Shown: positions 1 through 13,562, counted from the first letter of the stretch. The stretch is 41,124 nt of DNA from Smittium mucronatum (GCA_001953115.1 LSSL01000491.1:1-41124); one strand, 5' to 3'. Notes: generated by a model not told the origin, from the sequence alone. A program made the numbers and translations.

Positions 1-509
1 ATTTTAGTATTTTTTCAATCTTTTTTAAATAAAATTTAATTTTAAAGACTTTTTTTTTTTTATTGCAGAGTCACACTTTTTTTGAAAAACAATATACTAT
101 AACGAAAATAAATAACATTAGTTATCCAAATATTCCAGAAGCACTCCATTACTCTTTGTAAATTCATAATTATTTGCAATTTGTATTAAGTTATTTTTGA
201 GATTCCTATACTTTATTTTACGCAACTATTTGATCCCCCCCCCCTAAGCTCAACCCTTTTATAGATGTTTCGGTGTTATTCTAGTTTTTTTTAAGGAATC
301 AATCAAAAAATATTTTGATGCATTCGATTTTAATTTTTAACTTTTTTTTATTGATCTAAATTGTTAATTATACTATGTATTCATAAAGTGTCATATGAAT
401 TTTTTTATTTTCTACATATATTTGTATTTAATTACCATAGTGACTGAACTACGTGACTAACCACGTTCAAAAAATAATATAAAAAGCGATTTCAAATTAT
501 CTTATATTA
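1..509 (+). repeat. Left arm of 509-bp inverted repeat
   Basis: Pairs with 1791-2299. The inner end is sharp: pairing stops at 509/1791, where three consecutive bases mismatch. It contains the C10 run at 235-244. Mismatches were seen around 443-469 and at 501. The outer end may continue beyond the window. Confidence 0.9.
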
Positions 510-1042
510 AATCATTCTTTATCTTTTTTATATTGATTCCATTGGCACGGGGGGTATCTTGGAGGTGTATTTTCTCTACTACCCTTTAATATATTTCATG
601 ATATATAAGTTATTTCGAAATATTTTACATGGATATGAACCTAGAGCTCAATGAATATATAACTACTTCTAAAACTTCTAAAACCTCGATTATCGGAATA
701 AATGCAATTCTGATAAGTATATGAATCATTATTTTAAATTATTGCCATATTTTTTTAAATAAAATGAAGAAATTCCATAATCCTGTAATTTTTTAAAGAA
801 ATTCTTGTCAAGATGAAAAAAAGCTGAAAATAAATCTTGCACTCGGAAAAAAAAATCAATTTGCATTAATAATGGTGACTTTGAAGTCGCTCATCATTGT
901 ATCAGGTGCTTTTATGGTTACCCCTTTTGATATAATATATTATATAATCCTATTTAAAGCCAAATTATAAGTTTCCATGGACATATTCGACGGCATTCAG
1001 AAAATCAACTGAAAATAACAACACATTTCTATTCCATAAATT

Positions 1043-1240
1043 ATGAAAAACTGGCATAATATTTTTGGAGAAAGCTTAACAGTCCTATCTAAAAACCATT
1101 TTGAAGATTTAATTATCATTTTCAAATTATTTAACGTAGAAAATATCAATATTGTAATAGCTCCACTTATAGGTCCAGATTCGTATATTAGGAAATCGTT
1201 TAAGATAACTTTTTGTCTAAAAAGTTCGGGTATATCTTGA
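1043..1240 (+). CDS. Small unrecognised ORF in the spacer of the inverted-repeat element
   Basis: A 65-codon frame begins with ATG (MKNWHNIFGESLTVL) and ends at TGA. Its composition is a little less AT-driven than chance ORFs in the deserts, but it matches no family I know and has no motif. A second short frame at 1497-1589 (MDVYYCFSKEES...) with balanced composition lies downstream on the same strand. Together they could be remnants of a captured gene or an internally deleted transposase. The frames between them are closed, so I do not claim a functional gene. Confidence 0.2.
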   Translation: MKNWHNIFGESLTVLSKNHFEDLIIIFKLFNVENINIVIAPLIGPDSYIRKSFKITFCLKSSGIS

Positions 1241-1496
1241 TATCAAATATACTGCTAGCATATTTAGTCAAGTTATTGCTCTATATCTGATGAAAATTCT
1301 GGCTAGAGCGGTACTTGAAGATATTATGGCCAGTTTATTATCTTTAAGCTGGATTTTTAAGTTTGAAATTATTTCTCATGATGGAAAATGATGACTAACA
1401 ATCTATTTACCGACAATATTCAGTTTTTTTTCAATATCTCAGCTTTTTCATAATTTTTGTTGCGTAATTGTTCTGGTTATTTTAATAAAATTAAGG

Positions 1497-1589
1497 ATGG
1501 ACGTGTATTATTGCTTTTCCAAAGAAGAATCATTTATCAAAGCTAACCCAAATGAATTTACTTTATGTGAGTTTTTAGATTGTAAATGA
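1497..1589 (+). CDS. 30-codon unrecognised frame in inverted-repeat spacer
   Basis: An ATG frame of 30 codons whose composition (Cys, Lys, Glu and Asn mixed) resembles coding sequence more than translated AT noise. It has no recognisable domain. It lies between the arms of the long inverted repeat, so it would belong to that element. It could equally be chance. Confidence 0.15.
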   Translation: MDVYYCFSKEESFIKANPNEFTLCEFLDCK

Positions 1590-1790
1590 TAAAAGAACCA
1601 AAGGTGAAACAGAATCCTCCCTCCTCTGGTAACTTTAATAAACTTTATATCAATTTTGGAAAAGTGTTTTTTTTTGAATAATAGTCAAAAAAATGCCGAA
1701 ATTTTTTTATAACGATTAAAGAAATATATTATTTGGAAAAATTCATCTAGTTTATTATAATACAGAATTTGAGGTTAAAATAAAATTTAA

Positions 1791-2299
1791 TAATATAAAA
1801 TAATTTGAAATCGCTTTTTATATTATTTTTTGAATGTGGTTAGTCACGTAGTTTAGTCACTGTGGTAATTAAATACAAATATATGTAGAAAATAAAAAAA
1901 TTCATATGACACTTTATGAATACATAGTATAATTAACAATTTAGATCAATAAAAAAAAGTTAAAAATTAAAATCGAATGCATCAAAATATTTTTTGATTG
2001 ATTCCTTAAAAAAAACTAGAATAACACCGAAACATCTATAAAAGGGTTGAGCTTAGGGGGGGGGGATCAAATAGTTGCGTAAAATAAAGTATAGGAATCT
2101 CAAAAATAACTTAATACAAATTGCAAATAATTATGAATTTACAAAGAGTAATGGAGTGCTTCTGGAATATTTGGATAACTAATGTTATTTATTTTCGTTA
2201 TAGTATATTGTTTTTCAAAAAAAGTGTGACTCTGCAATAAAAAAAAAAAAGTCTTTAAAATTAAATTTTATTTAAAAAAGATTGAAAAAATACTAAAAT
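1791..2299 (-). repeat. Right arm of 509-bp inverted repeat
   Basis: Reverse complement of 1-509. It contains the G10 run at 2056-2065. The sequence after 2299 cannot be compared, because the matching left flank lies outside the window. Confidence 0.9.
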
Positions 2300-5200
2300 A
2301 TTTTGAAAAAATATATTTCATATTTTAGAATTCAATTTTGTTTTTTTTTTATGTCTTATGGGAGGAATATGTTGTCTTATTGAAATATGCTCAGAGAGAT
2401 AGAACGTTTTTGCTTTGCGGGATTGTAAACATTGTGTATTTGAATTTTTAGTTTTTAGTGAAATAAATTCAGATACAGAAGTGGTTCATAAAATTTTAAA
2501 CCCTTTCTGTTTATTATATAGATCTATAAAATAAGATTTAAATAAAAAAATTAAGCATTTTTCGATGTTTTTTTTTAGGCCGAAAAAACCCGAATCACAG
2601 TACTAGTTATAAACAAATCATAAATTTTTAAATTTTTTAGTAAATATGATTATTATGGCAGAAATGAATAATTAAAACTTATCTTTTTATTCGTAAAGAA
2701 AGTAATCAGGGTTTAAAAATCGTTATCAAAATAGTTGAGAAATTTATGCACGGTCATAGTATGCAGATCTTTAATCAACGTAACCAGCAACGAAAAAGCA
2801 TAATAGGAACACCATAATTCTAAAAGATAATAAATTTTTTAGTTCATATGTTTATATATATACAAGATGTATGTAGTTATTAGTTACTAGAGGGATTATA
2901 AATGCTAAAAAATATGCTAGTTTTACTTGTAAACGTAGCTTCTAGTGCTATTGAATGAACGGGTACCCGCGTAATAAAATTCTATTTATGAAGATTTATA
3001 AATTTTATATGAATTAAAAATTAACTTTTAATTTTTTGATATTTCTTAAAAAAAATCTGTAAAATAATAAATATACGACATATAAAAGAACCAAAGTTTC
3101 TTTTTATGTTGCTGTGTTTTCTGTAAAATACTGTTTAAAAAATGAGTTCTATGGATGAGGTAAAAAAAAATTTTAATTAGAATGAAGATTAATTATTTTA
3201 AAAAGACAATGCAGAATTCATTAAAAAATAATCTTTTGGTTTTTCCTCAAAATTAGTTGAATATATATATTCTGGAATCTACTACTATAATTTTTTATTG
3301 AATAATATTAGTGAAGTGACTGCACCAAAAAAATGATTTTATCTTCAATAATGGCATTTTTTTTGGCTGATAATTAAATAAATTTGATTTTTAACTTTCC
3401 AAAGAGTGTTAATTTTGGAAACTTTTAATGGTCATCTAACTATTTTTATGGATTTGGATATTTCTGGATACTCATTTTAAGTACATTTAATTGACATTGT
3501 TTATATAAATATACAGCAATGGAAATAGGTCGGATCCATAGGTCAAGCTTTATTCAAGTGGATTAGCTATAAATAATAATATTAATCTTGGAATTCGAAA
3601 ATTTTATAAATCATCGATATTCCAATGTTAATATATGCAAAAAAATCAATTAGTAAATTTTCCGTAAGTTTATTTACTATTATGAAATTATTTAACTGGA
3701 ATAAAATGTGAGTATATATGATTTTTATTAGGTGAAATGGTAAGTAGGAATAAAAATTAGTTTGAAATTCAGTTAATCTAATTGGAAATATATCTTGAGC
3801 CTTGAAAATATTTTAAACTAATGGTATAACCATAATATTTTTTTTATTAACTTATTTACATAGAAAAAATTAACAAAAAATACTTTAATTTGTTTATTTA
3901 TTACAAAAAATTATATCAAGGAAATTTATGATAGAGTATGAGATAGTGAAAATTTTAACTTTCATTTTAAATTAAAATAACAAAATTATAATCTATATAT
4001 TTTATATCTTTAAAAATTTCTAATCACATGCTAACTTTATATCCTTTGGATATAATTTACGGGATATAGTTTTTCAGTGGGATGAGTTAATTATATTTAA
4101 ATTAAATTAAATTAAATTTTTGTGTTTAAAAAATTCACAAATAAAATGAAATGATATTATTAATACAAAAAATATTATATCGGTGTTCTATTTTGTGAAA
4201 TTTATAGGTATATGAACCGTTACGTATGTTATGAACGAATGAAATTGAGTAATTGAATTTTTTTTATACAATTATCCTCCCATAGATATAAATCTGAAAT
4301 TTACTATTTAAAAATTTTCATGTTTGGATAAATTATCTTCAAATTTATTTATTTTTAGTAAAGATGAAAAATTCAATGGTTTTAACCATAAATTTTTTCG
4401 AAGAAACTTTATATAAATGATTTATATTTGACTTGTTAATATTTAATAAAAAATTTAAAGGATTTTTTTTTTACGAATTAGTATATAATTATTTAAAGTA
4501 AAAATAAAATGATATGATTTTTTAATTAATTAAACTTTTTTGAAGAATAAATCGAACAATAATTTGAATTTAACTTATATTTGAATAAAATCTAATTTAT
4601 CTTTGTATTTATTCGAACCTTTATTTTTCTTTTCTTAGTTTTTCACATAATTTTTTTCACTTTTAATTCGATTTAATATTGATAATTTTTTTTGAGATTC
4701 GATTGAGGAGTACCAAATGTAATTGAAATTATTTAATTGATTTTCTTGGAGTTTTTTCTAAATGAAATATAGTTTCAGACAAAATTTAAGTCCGAATTTT
4801 TCATTTGAAATCTCGTAATAGCTTTATACTGGTTTTTATTACAACCATCGCAAATAAGACATAATTTATTCAGTTTGACATTATTGAGATAAGGTTTTTT
4901 CCTTTCTGATAATAGATTGTTAATTTATTTTTTCTTTGAATTTTAGTTATTTATTATGATGGTCAGTCATAATCTGGTATTATTTCTAGAAATAGTTAAT
5001 AAATCACAATTTTATAGAATCGATTTTTTTTTTTCGATAAATTTGATTTAATATTCTTTTTAATCAGAAATTCTAGTTATCATGAGAGCTCATGACCTTC
5101 GAAATGACTTATGAAATTTATATTTTCTAAAATATTATCGAATCAACTAAATAGAATTTTTTTTGCTATTTTACACTATCATTAAGGATTATCGACTGTA

Positions 5201-8200
5201 TTACAGATAAAAATCAACTTATTTTGATTATCTTTAGCTCAAGGATAATTAGCCATGATAAATTAAAAATTATGGTTTCCAGATTCCCGAAATTCTATAT
5301 AATTATAAAAATTTATTATATAATTCTCACAATTTATTTGGTTTATCCCTTAACCCTGATATTTAAATCATTTTTGAGTTGAGTTTTTCAACTGAGAATA
5401 AAGTTATAAAAAAAAACCTTCGAAATAAATCAAATAAACCAGTATATATATAGTATAAGTTTTGAACTTCTTTTAATTTTTATATTTCTTAAATAATTAA
5501 GTCTAAAATATAAATTGTGTCATATCAAACATGATTTTTGGTTGTATTACAGAAAATAATTGGATTTTAGCAAAAAATTTAGGGGAAAAGAGTATAGAAA
5601 ACGGCATATATAAATTTTCCTATATCATCACAACACCAGCTTATCGATAGCACGACAAACAATAATATTTTATAGTAAGCTTTAATATTCAAAAAAATCT
5701 TAGGAAAATTTAGATTCGTATTATTTAAGGATAATATGTATTGAAAAAGAAAATTGAATATATATTTTTAAATTTTATTTAAAGTTAAAGCAAAACAAAA
5801 CATTTTATTATTGTTTATTATCTTTTGGTTAATCTATTTTATTCTTAGATACAAGAATTTTTAAAAAATAATACGTCTAAATGTTAACAAAAAAAGAAAG
5901 AAGCGATTAAAAATATAAGGAAAATCACAATTCATAAACACTGGAATGTTTTTAAGCACCCAGAATTGTAAACAAAATTACAATTATTTAGTTATTTATA
6001 TATAAAGTAGTCTCCGATTAAAAACAAATATCCCTAAAATAAGTTATAAATAGTTATTTATTGTCACTTTTGAGTTGTTTAATTTTATATTAAATAGTTA
6101 TTTCTTTTATAAGGGTATAATTTTAGCCTAGCATGAAAAGTAAAGACAAAAGATATTTCTATTAGATATTTTAATTAGATATTTATACAGCATGCTTAAA
6201 AACTGAACATGGTTTAGTTAAAATACTATTTATGTGAGTGGAAAAAATATATTTACTCTTAATATGGTTTTCAATTTTCTGATTTTTTTTTTTTAAATAT
6301 ACAGAATATTTTAAGGCATAATATAATAAAAGAAAAAAATTTATTCTATTTTTTTCAATAAAAATTATTTTAATATATCCTCTCCTATATCAAAACATTA
6401 AATTTTATTTTTAATAAAATATATAAATGATAAAATATATCCTAATGTAAAATTAAGATTTTGTTTAATAATTTATATTTTTATGAATTGTAAAAACTAT
6501 AAAGGAAATAATGAGTAAAGATTTGGGAGTTTAAAAAATTATTGAGATGATTGTGTTCTTTTTAATTTTATTTGGTCTTCCTGCACCTCTTTATATTCGG
6601 AAGAACCTGATAGATGTCAGATCATCCCGATTGATTTATCATATAAAATAGTAAAAATACTCGCATTTTTCCATTCTCAAGAAGTTAATTCTGTGGCAAA
6701 TGAAATATATTGAAGGTTCTATTTCTATATTGGAAATTATGAATAAGTATTTTTTTAAATATATATTTTTTGGAATCTAGAATAAGAAAAGTCAGGTATT
6801 TAAATCTATTGAAAATATATTATTTAAAAAAATCTGAAATTTTTGACGTCCCTTAATTAAATTTTATAGGATTAGAGACTTCAGCAATTTAAAAAAAAGC
6901 CGGTATTATTAATATTCATATTTTTAATATAATTTATATCTTTTTTCTAAAGTTTGGTCTATAGAAATTTTCTTAGTCTTTAATTAGCTTGATCTTTAGG
7001 TCTATAAATTCAACATTCTAAATCTTTTCTACTGAGTATATTTGAATTTTAGAGTTCTTTTGAATATCTCTGTAATACTTTTTGTCTAGGGTTCTATTAT
7101 AATACGGCTTTTAAGATAGGTGTCGTTTTTTTCAAAATAAAATTGTTTATTTTTGAGTTTATATTATTCAGATCACCAAGATGGCTACATTTTTCAGATG
7201 AAAATAATTTTTTTAATTTTCGAAAATTTATTTACCGTGTATCTTTTGCATAATTTTCAAATATTTATTCATAATATTTTTTGAATTTTTTTCGCTTTCA
7301 CTTACTATTAGATATAGATTTTTAGAGACATGAGCCCAAAAATAGCCTCTTTTTATATTACGATTAGATTTATTTATTAAATTAATTATTTTATCTGTTG
7401 AATTTTCCATCAAGAAATATGAATTCTATATATATTCATAATTTCTTATATCATTTTTGAGGGATTAAAATATTTTAGAGCTTTGATTTCCTTAATATTT
7501 TTTTAAAATAAAAGTTATAAATAGAACAAAAATTTGCAGGGTGTCTTTACTCCACAATTATTAATGGATACCTGCCTTCAATACATAAGAGTTTGGTTTT
7601 TATTTGAACTATCCTAGACATTTCGAGATTTTTAAATTGGTGTTTTGATATTATTAAAGTTTGAAATCGAAAAAATCATATGAATAGTCTGAGACCAAGG
7701 AATAATATATAAAAATCGAATATTTTTTTTTACAAGAATAATAAAAAGAATCTAAAGTAACTGCCCTATTATTTTTGTTCCGTTTATTTTGTTTCTTATT
7801 GTAAAGTGAATTTTCTTCAAATCTACATTCATATCAAACTCCTGTAGATATATTTTTATTGCATTTGATTTTTTTTCCCCATTCATATACATATCCATGA
7901 TACTTTTTTTATAACGGGGCATTTTATCCTTATTGGTTAACAGAATGTGGGAAAAAAAAAGAATAAAATACCTTTGCGTCATATTATTTGTATATACTAT
8001 AATCTCCAGTGCATGAATTGGTTTTTTTTATTAGCGTAGTAATAATAAAAAGATTTATATTTTCTCAAATTCTTGGTTGTACGTATTTTCCAAAATTATT
8101 TTTAATCATGGTATTGTTCTTTTTGAGAATTCTCTCATTTTAATCTGTTCTTTTACATACATAAATAATTTTTTATTGGTTGAAAAATGAAAATTTAATC

Positions 8201-10332
8201 TTCAGATGTGAAAATAGAGAATTATTTTATTAAATTTTATATTCAAATAAATTTTAGTATTATATAGTTTTTATAATTTTTTTTCTACCAAAATAAGTGC
8301 ATTTAGAAAAATATTTTATGAAAAATTCACATTTAAATTCTTGTTTAAATCATTTTTATTAATAAAAATAAAAATATTGATTCACACCGAACACGAATAT
8401 TATTTGATTAATGCGAATAGTATAAAACTATTTATAATTTTTTTTCGATTTTTATATATAACACTAATCGAATTATCTTAATTAAATTCCTAAAAAGTTG
8501 ATTTTGATTTCAGTTAGTCGATTCGATAATATACTAGTTGAAAATAATCAGATAGCCTTTTTAAATATGTTTAAGAAAATTCAATTAGTTTACAAGTTTG
8601 TTTGAAATATAAATTTTCTTCACTAAGATAATTGTAATTTATTTAATGGAAATTTTTTAAAAAAATCTAAAAAAATCAAAAATATCTTCATTGTAATGCA
8701 TTATAAAACTAACAGCAAAATATAAAAATATAAAAATATTACTTACTGAAAATTCTACAATTTTTTACGTTAAATAAAACTATTAAAATTCATAAAATTA
8801 GTAAAATTAAATAAATCTAAAATCTCACATTTATTTAAAAATAATTTTTTTTTGTTAATTTATGTATTTTTTTGATTGATAGCTTGTCGTAATCATAATT
8901 TAGATGAGGAAAAAAAAATAAAATTGCTCAAATTTAATTGAAAAAAAAATAAGTAAATTTGAATCAAATTATGATAATAAAAACCAAAAGTTAATTATGT
9001 GATAAATTAATCAAAAATAAATCAATTTAGGCATAAAAGGGTAAATTTTAAATAATAATAGGTAAAATTTTTTTTTAATGATTTCAGATCCAAGTTTTTG
9101 CATACTCTATATGTCTAATAAAAATTCAATTGGAACAATTAGTTGATTTATCTAATAATGCTTAAATATTGTTTCTTTATAGGTATCATTGAATAAAAAA
9201 TAAATTTTATTTTACCAACATCAGTTCAAAAAAGGTTATAGTTGATAAAGTAAATGAAATAAGGATTACTTAAAATTCAAATTTATATAAGTTTATGTCC
9301 TTAAGCCTAAAATTTTTTCTATAACCACAAGAAGAGGATAAAATAGCCTCTTTTTAATGAATTTCTGAAATAAAAATCGGAAATTTTTAATGATTGTATA
9401 ACTTGAAAAATCACTTTATGCATAAGATGGTATCAAATAATCCCTAAAAACCTATAATTGTTAAAAATTTCGAATTTTCCATTTTTTATAAGTAATCCAT
9501 CTGTTCGGTCAGAAAAAAATTTCACCAAATAGCTGGGGTATAAATTTACCTGAAAAATGGATAATTTTATCTATTTTTATTTTAATTGGCCTATATCATT
9601 TATTTTTCAATTCAAATTAGCTCATTTTTATTTCATTTTTTTATCCAAATTTGTTTTAATATATAAGCGTGTATAACTAAATTGATTTTTTTAAACTTAA
9701 TTTGGCACATAAATTAAATTTTTATTTTTAATAACACAATTTGATTTAAATTTACTTGATTTGATTTCTTTCAATCAATTTTGATTCGATTTTTCTGTTT
9801 AAATTTTGGATAAATCAAAAAAAAAATTGTATAAATAAGATAAGTATACGAAATATTTAAAATTATCAAATTTTACTTATATCATGATATCTATTTAGAT
9901 CTGCTATAAACATAAATTTTTACTATCAAAATTGTGATGTAGAGATTTAAAATCATTTTTTTAAGTAAAGTTTTTAGAAAGTATTTTTTTTATTTAAATG
10001 AATTCAATTTTAGATATAATTTTTTCATTGAAGAGAATTTAATTTACTATTAAATTTTAATTTATAACTTGGGTGCTAAAAAAAAAACTAACCAAAAAAA
10101 TGCCGTAATATTAATCTTTTTTTTTTTAAATCTTAAAAAAGAACATTTTTTTTATTAAATGCGCAGATAATTTTGCCATTGATCGAAGTCTCATTTTTAA
10201 TATTTAAAATTATATTTTTCGACAAAATATGAATATTAGTGTCATATTTTAATATAATTTCTTTTTTCTATATTATAATAGTAGTATTAGTTAAATGTGA
10301 TAAAATAAATAAATACCAATATTTTTTTACAG
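2300..10332. other. AT-rich gene desert
   Basis: About 8 kb of very AT-rich sequence full of homopolymer runs. No ORF with plausible protein composition was found except the weak minus-strand relic at 7228-7982. A lone GC-rich palindrome, CGGGTACCCG, occurs at about 2960-2969. No tRNA, rRNA or tandem satellite was recognised. Confidence 0.7.
7228..7982 (-). pseudogene. Possible decayed coding relic, family unknown
   Basis: Two minus-strand frames lie in order. The first is at 7982-7752 and contains a lysine-rich, helix-like stretch ending near DLKKIHFTIRNKIN. The second is at 7413-7228. Between them is a further open patch around 7640-7530 (reading ...CIEGRYPLIIVE then a stop, then RHPANF). 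These patches have mixed composition unlike the surrounding AT-only translation, which suggests one dead gene, perhaps a transposase. The TIRNKIN segment faintly resembles the region before the DDE domain in MULE-like transposases. That is only an impression, and chance is quite possible. Confidence 0.25.
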
Positions 10333-10390
10333 CCACACTTTGCCGCATTAGTGGCTTTATTTCCCATTGGCATTGGTTCAAAACTTGAGA
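10333..10390 (-). mobile_element. Short LINE 3'-end fragment
   Basis: About 58 bp, read on the minus strand (TTGAACCAATGCC... onward), match the end of the LINE coding region seen at 22028-22090 and 36530-36580: the conserved TTGAACC followed by a GC-richer stretch of the same length. Translation gives LNQCQWEIKPLMRQ, comparable with LNQCPVGTEPLERQ at 22 kb and LNRFPRVMELLEWQ at 36.5 kb. It stands out as a GC-rich islet in the desert. Severe 5' truncation is typical of LINE insertion. Confidence 0.6.
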
Positions 10391-12639
10391 AAAATTATCT
10401 AAACTTCCAGGCTTTAATTAGAATTTCTTGTAGATAAAATACGTAAAAATATATTAAAAAAACGAAAAAAATAGGAGAATAAACGTTTATTTTAAAATTT
10501 TCGTACTTATAGTGTATTATTAAAATTGAAAAAAAAATAGAATACAAGAAATGAAATTATCTCTGTCTACAAGTAAAGCTGATGTTTATTATCCAATGTT
10601 TTAGACCTAATAATATCTGAAATATATTTAATATAAGATTATTTCAAAAATACATACTATACATACATATAATGCTGTAGCATCAATAAATTTTTTTTCC
10701 AGATATATCAATTATTTAGAGACTTAAGTTTAAACATTTATTTAAAAAAAGGTGATACAATTTTATATTAAATTTACGATCGTAATTAAGATAAACCTCG
10801 TTAAATCATATTTGTAAACCATTAATTCTGGTTGAAAAAAAACATTGATACCACTCATGTTTTTTGCATTTTAAGAATCAAATTCCACATTATATTTTTA
10901 TTAGATTTATGATTTATTTCCAAGTCATTGTAATTATTTTTTTCCTAGGAATTTTGAGAAATGAAATTTTTTTTATAAAAAATATTGTGAAAAAATTAAT
11001 TTATATTTCAATTAAATATATATAAATGAATTTTCAAGATATGAAAGTACCAAAAAAATTTAGAGCACTTATTAATCAAAGCTAACAACAATTCTTTATT
11101 ATATAAAAAGGTTAAATAAGTATATATATCGACTATGGATTGCTCCTATCGGCCATGGCTTCATATTTTGGCAGAAATAATATGCTTTTTCAATTGATAC
11201 ATATGTCGGCTTGAATTTTATTTATTTCTTACCAAGTTTATTGGCTGTAAAAATAAATTGAGAACGAAAAATTAGGTGTTAATTTAAAAGAAATTTTATT
11301 TTTATTATCGAAATTTTGGTCATTAGATAGGCTAAAGAGGCTAAATTTGCTCTATGATTATTTATGGAATTTTATTTTAATGATTTTCAATTAAAATTAT
11401 TTACTGCAAATAAAATATTAAAAAAATTAATTTTTTTTTTAATCGGAATTTTAGCCTCGGTTTGGACTTTAATAAACCGAAGAATTTTATTGAATTTAAT
11501 TTGAAGATTGTTGAATTTTTTTTTGATAGAATTCGCCTATGTATAATTTTATTTAATTATGGTTGCAATTTATTTATGATTTAGTCAAAAGTACAATAAT
11601 CAGAAAAAAAAAGTCATGTTATAATAAAACTAAGAGTACTGAGATAAAAATTTTTACTTTATATAACGGAATATTAATATAGAAGTTAAAGATCTTAGAG
11701 TATTCTGGGAATTTTTTTTCTCTATACACAGTTAAATAAGATTAAAATAATTTATCAACATAATAAAGCAATTTTTGGGAGAAATATACTAGTTCTGGAT
11801 GGCAAATAGCTACTTCACTCTAATCCAAATCGCTTTCAATTTTTACAGAAATTTAATTTGGGGTACTCAGCAAAAAACTTTGCTACATTCGATAGAGGAT
11901 GTGTCGTTATTTTTGATTCTTGATCTATTTTGCCATTAAATTTTGTATTCGGATTTTACTTTAGTGGCGCACTCATTGAAATTTCTAAATATCGTTTTTT
12001 ATATTAAAAATTTTTTATAATTGCTACATTTATAAACGAAATTAGTGAATATTATTTTTGATAATAGCTTATGAAGAGTAGGATTAAACGAAAATCTTAG
12101 AAAATTATCGGGTAAATTTATATCATAATTTTCCGGTACTAATAACAAAATAAGAGTGTAAATATTGAACTTTGTTTGACAATAATCGCAAAATTTTCCG
12201 ATAATTTTTTTCGGAAAATTGCTATTTTCAAATCTAGAATGTTTTCTTAAACCGCAAGCTATAATGAAACACAGAATAATCGAACAGGTCCAATAGCATT
12301 TTTATTAATGTAATTGCTAGCTCTATGATATTATATGTCACTATAATATTATAGTCACACTCTAGGAAGTAGTCAAATTCGGATGATATCAGTGATTACG
12401 AATTATTAGTACTGCTAATATTACCAATGTAAGATTTGATGGCTCTCTTGTAGTTTCTCGAGTCAGTAAGTATTATTTGATCATAGATTAGTTTAATTTT
12501 TTTATTTTTATGAAATTTGAGTTCAGCTTTAATTGAATCAATATATTTCGGTTTTGAGCTTATAATCTATTTTTTCAAATTTTCTAAGCTAACAATCCTT
12601 AAATTTATTATTACGATTTTTATTAGTAGAAATCGTTTT
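10391..12639. other. Mostly non-coding AT-rich sequence, possibly containing older LINE debris
   Basis: No intact gene. On the minus strand, short open patches occur around 12240-12020 (containing FCDYCQTKF, a C-x2-C pair) and 11950-11800 (containing SNVAKFFAEYPKL). They lie downstream of the endonuclease relic and could be the decayed C-terminal part of the same element, which elsewhere carries a C-x2-C motif. This is weak and uncertain. Nothing else was recognised. Confidence 0.3.
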
Positions 12640-13562
12640 TTTGGACAGGGATTTTGATCAGACCTCGGCAAAATAAGTAGTGGCTTGTAACATCTTTGAT
12701 TTTGTCCGTAACGTAATAATAAGACCTTCAGAAAGTTTATTTAGATAGATGATATCATCAATTAAAGGAATAAATGGGTTAATATTGATCAATTAGTCTG
12801 TGGTCAATATAATTTTCTTTATATCAATTTTTTTCTTGTACATAGAGTGATTAGAAATACCATAGTGCAGAATTGGAATATTTTAAGAAAATTCGAAGTT
12901 TATAATTGAACTAAACCAGTTTTCTCTGCTTATAGTCCGGGGTAGAATATATTATCGACCATTCTTCCTATTTAGCCCTTATTTTATCTTGATCCAGAAG
13001 AATTTGTTGCTTCTTCCATTTTATGATAAGTCCTAATATAGGAATAAGGCTCATTGAAGTGGGATGTTTATTTTAAGTACCCTAGGATTATATTTATTTT
13101 GAATTTAAATCTTTACCGTTGAGAAAGTTCAAAAGTATCATCTTTGGATTTTTCGCGCCTAATACCAGCAGTTGAAATGTGCACGTTCGTTACAAGCATG
13201 TCAAATTTATTTTCATTTTAGTATTTATCGCTTATAATATAAGATATTCATTTTGGGAAGCTTTATATTCATTAATTAATAGTCTTGATTTGTCCCTAGT
13301 AGCCAATAGTAGCCCGGTACTAGCCTTTGCTAAGTCTCTTTCGACTATATACAGATGTGCCCAGATATTCTGTATCTGTATGTTTTTTTTTTAAAAAGAT
13401 TTCCTGGAGCGCCAGAATATCTGGCTTAGCCGAGTTAAGGCAATGCTCAAGCTCTTCTCCGGAATTTTTTAAGCCCTTAAAATTAAATGACATAATCCTG
13501 AGCTTATTATTACACTCATAATTTGGGGCATTGAATTTTGGTCGAATATCATTTTTTTTCAT
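12640..13562 (-). pseudogene. Decayed LINE ORF2: APE-type endonuclease portion
   Basis: The frame opening at 13562 contains the start of an apurinic-endonuclease-like domain: LRIMSFNFKGL (the N-terminal strand with the catalytic Asn position) followed by PDILALQEIFL (the QE metal-binding motif). A TAG at 13320-13322 stops it, but in shifted frames downstream I can follow MLVTNVHISTAG (near 13200-13150), then INIILGYLK (corresponding to the LGDFN strand) and HYGISNHSM at about 12870-12840 (corresponding to the C-terminal SDH motif). The order and spacing fit the endonuclease of non-LTR retrotransposons, which nicks target DNA to prime reverse transcription. Several stops and frameshifts make it dead. 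The RT that should follow is not recognisable; only a vague open stretch to about 12640 remains. Confidence 0.75.

Larger units (their letters stand above)
1..2299. mobile_element. Long inverted-repeat (foldback / long-TIR) element
   Basis: Positions 1-509 and 1791-2299 are reverse complements in perfect register (paired positions always sum to 2300), with no indel and only about four mismatches seen. The spacer, 510-1790, is 1281 bp. Both arms carry a run of ten C (235-244) or ten G (2056-2065). Long terminal inverted repeats of this kind are known in MULE-type and foldback DNA elements. No transposase is recognisable inside, so a non-autonomous element is the best reading. The left arm starts at the first base of the window, so the true outer ends and any target-site duplication cannot be seen. 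A recent inverted segmental duplication is the alternative. Confidence 0.8.

Noticed and set aside
5340..5360. TTAACCC string as another piggyBac-type end
   Set aside because: No GGGTTAA partner at a reasonable distance.
12325..12360. Palindrome around TATAATATTATA as a binding site
   Set aside because: Imperfect, AT-only centre, expected by chance in such DNA.
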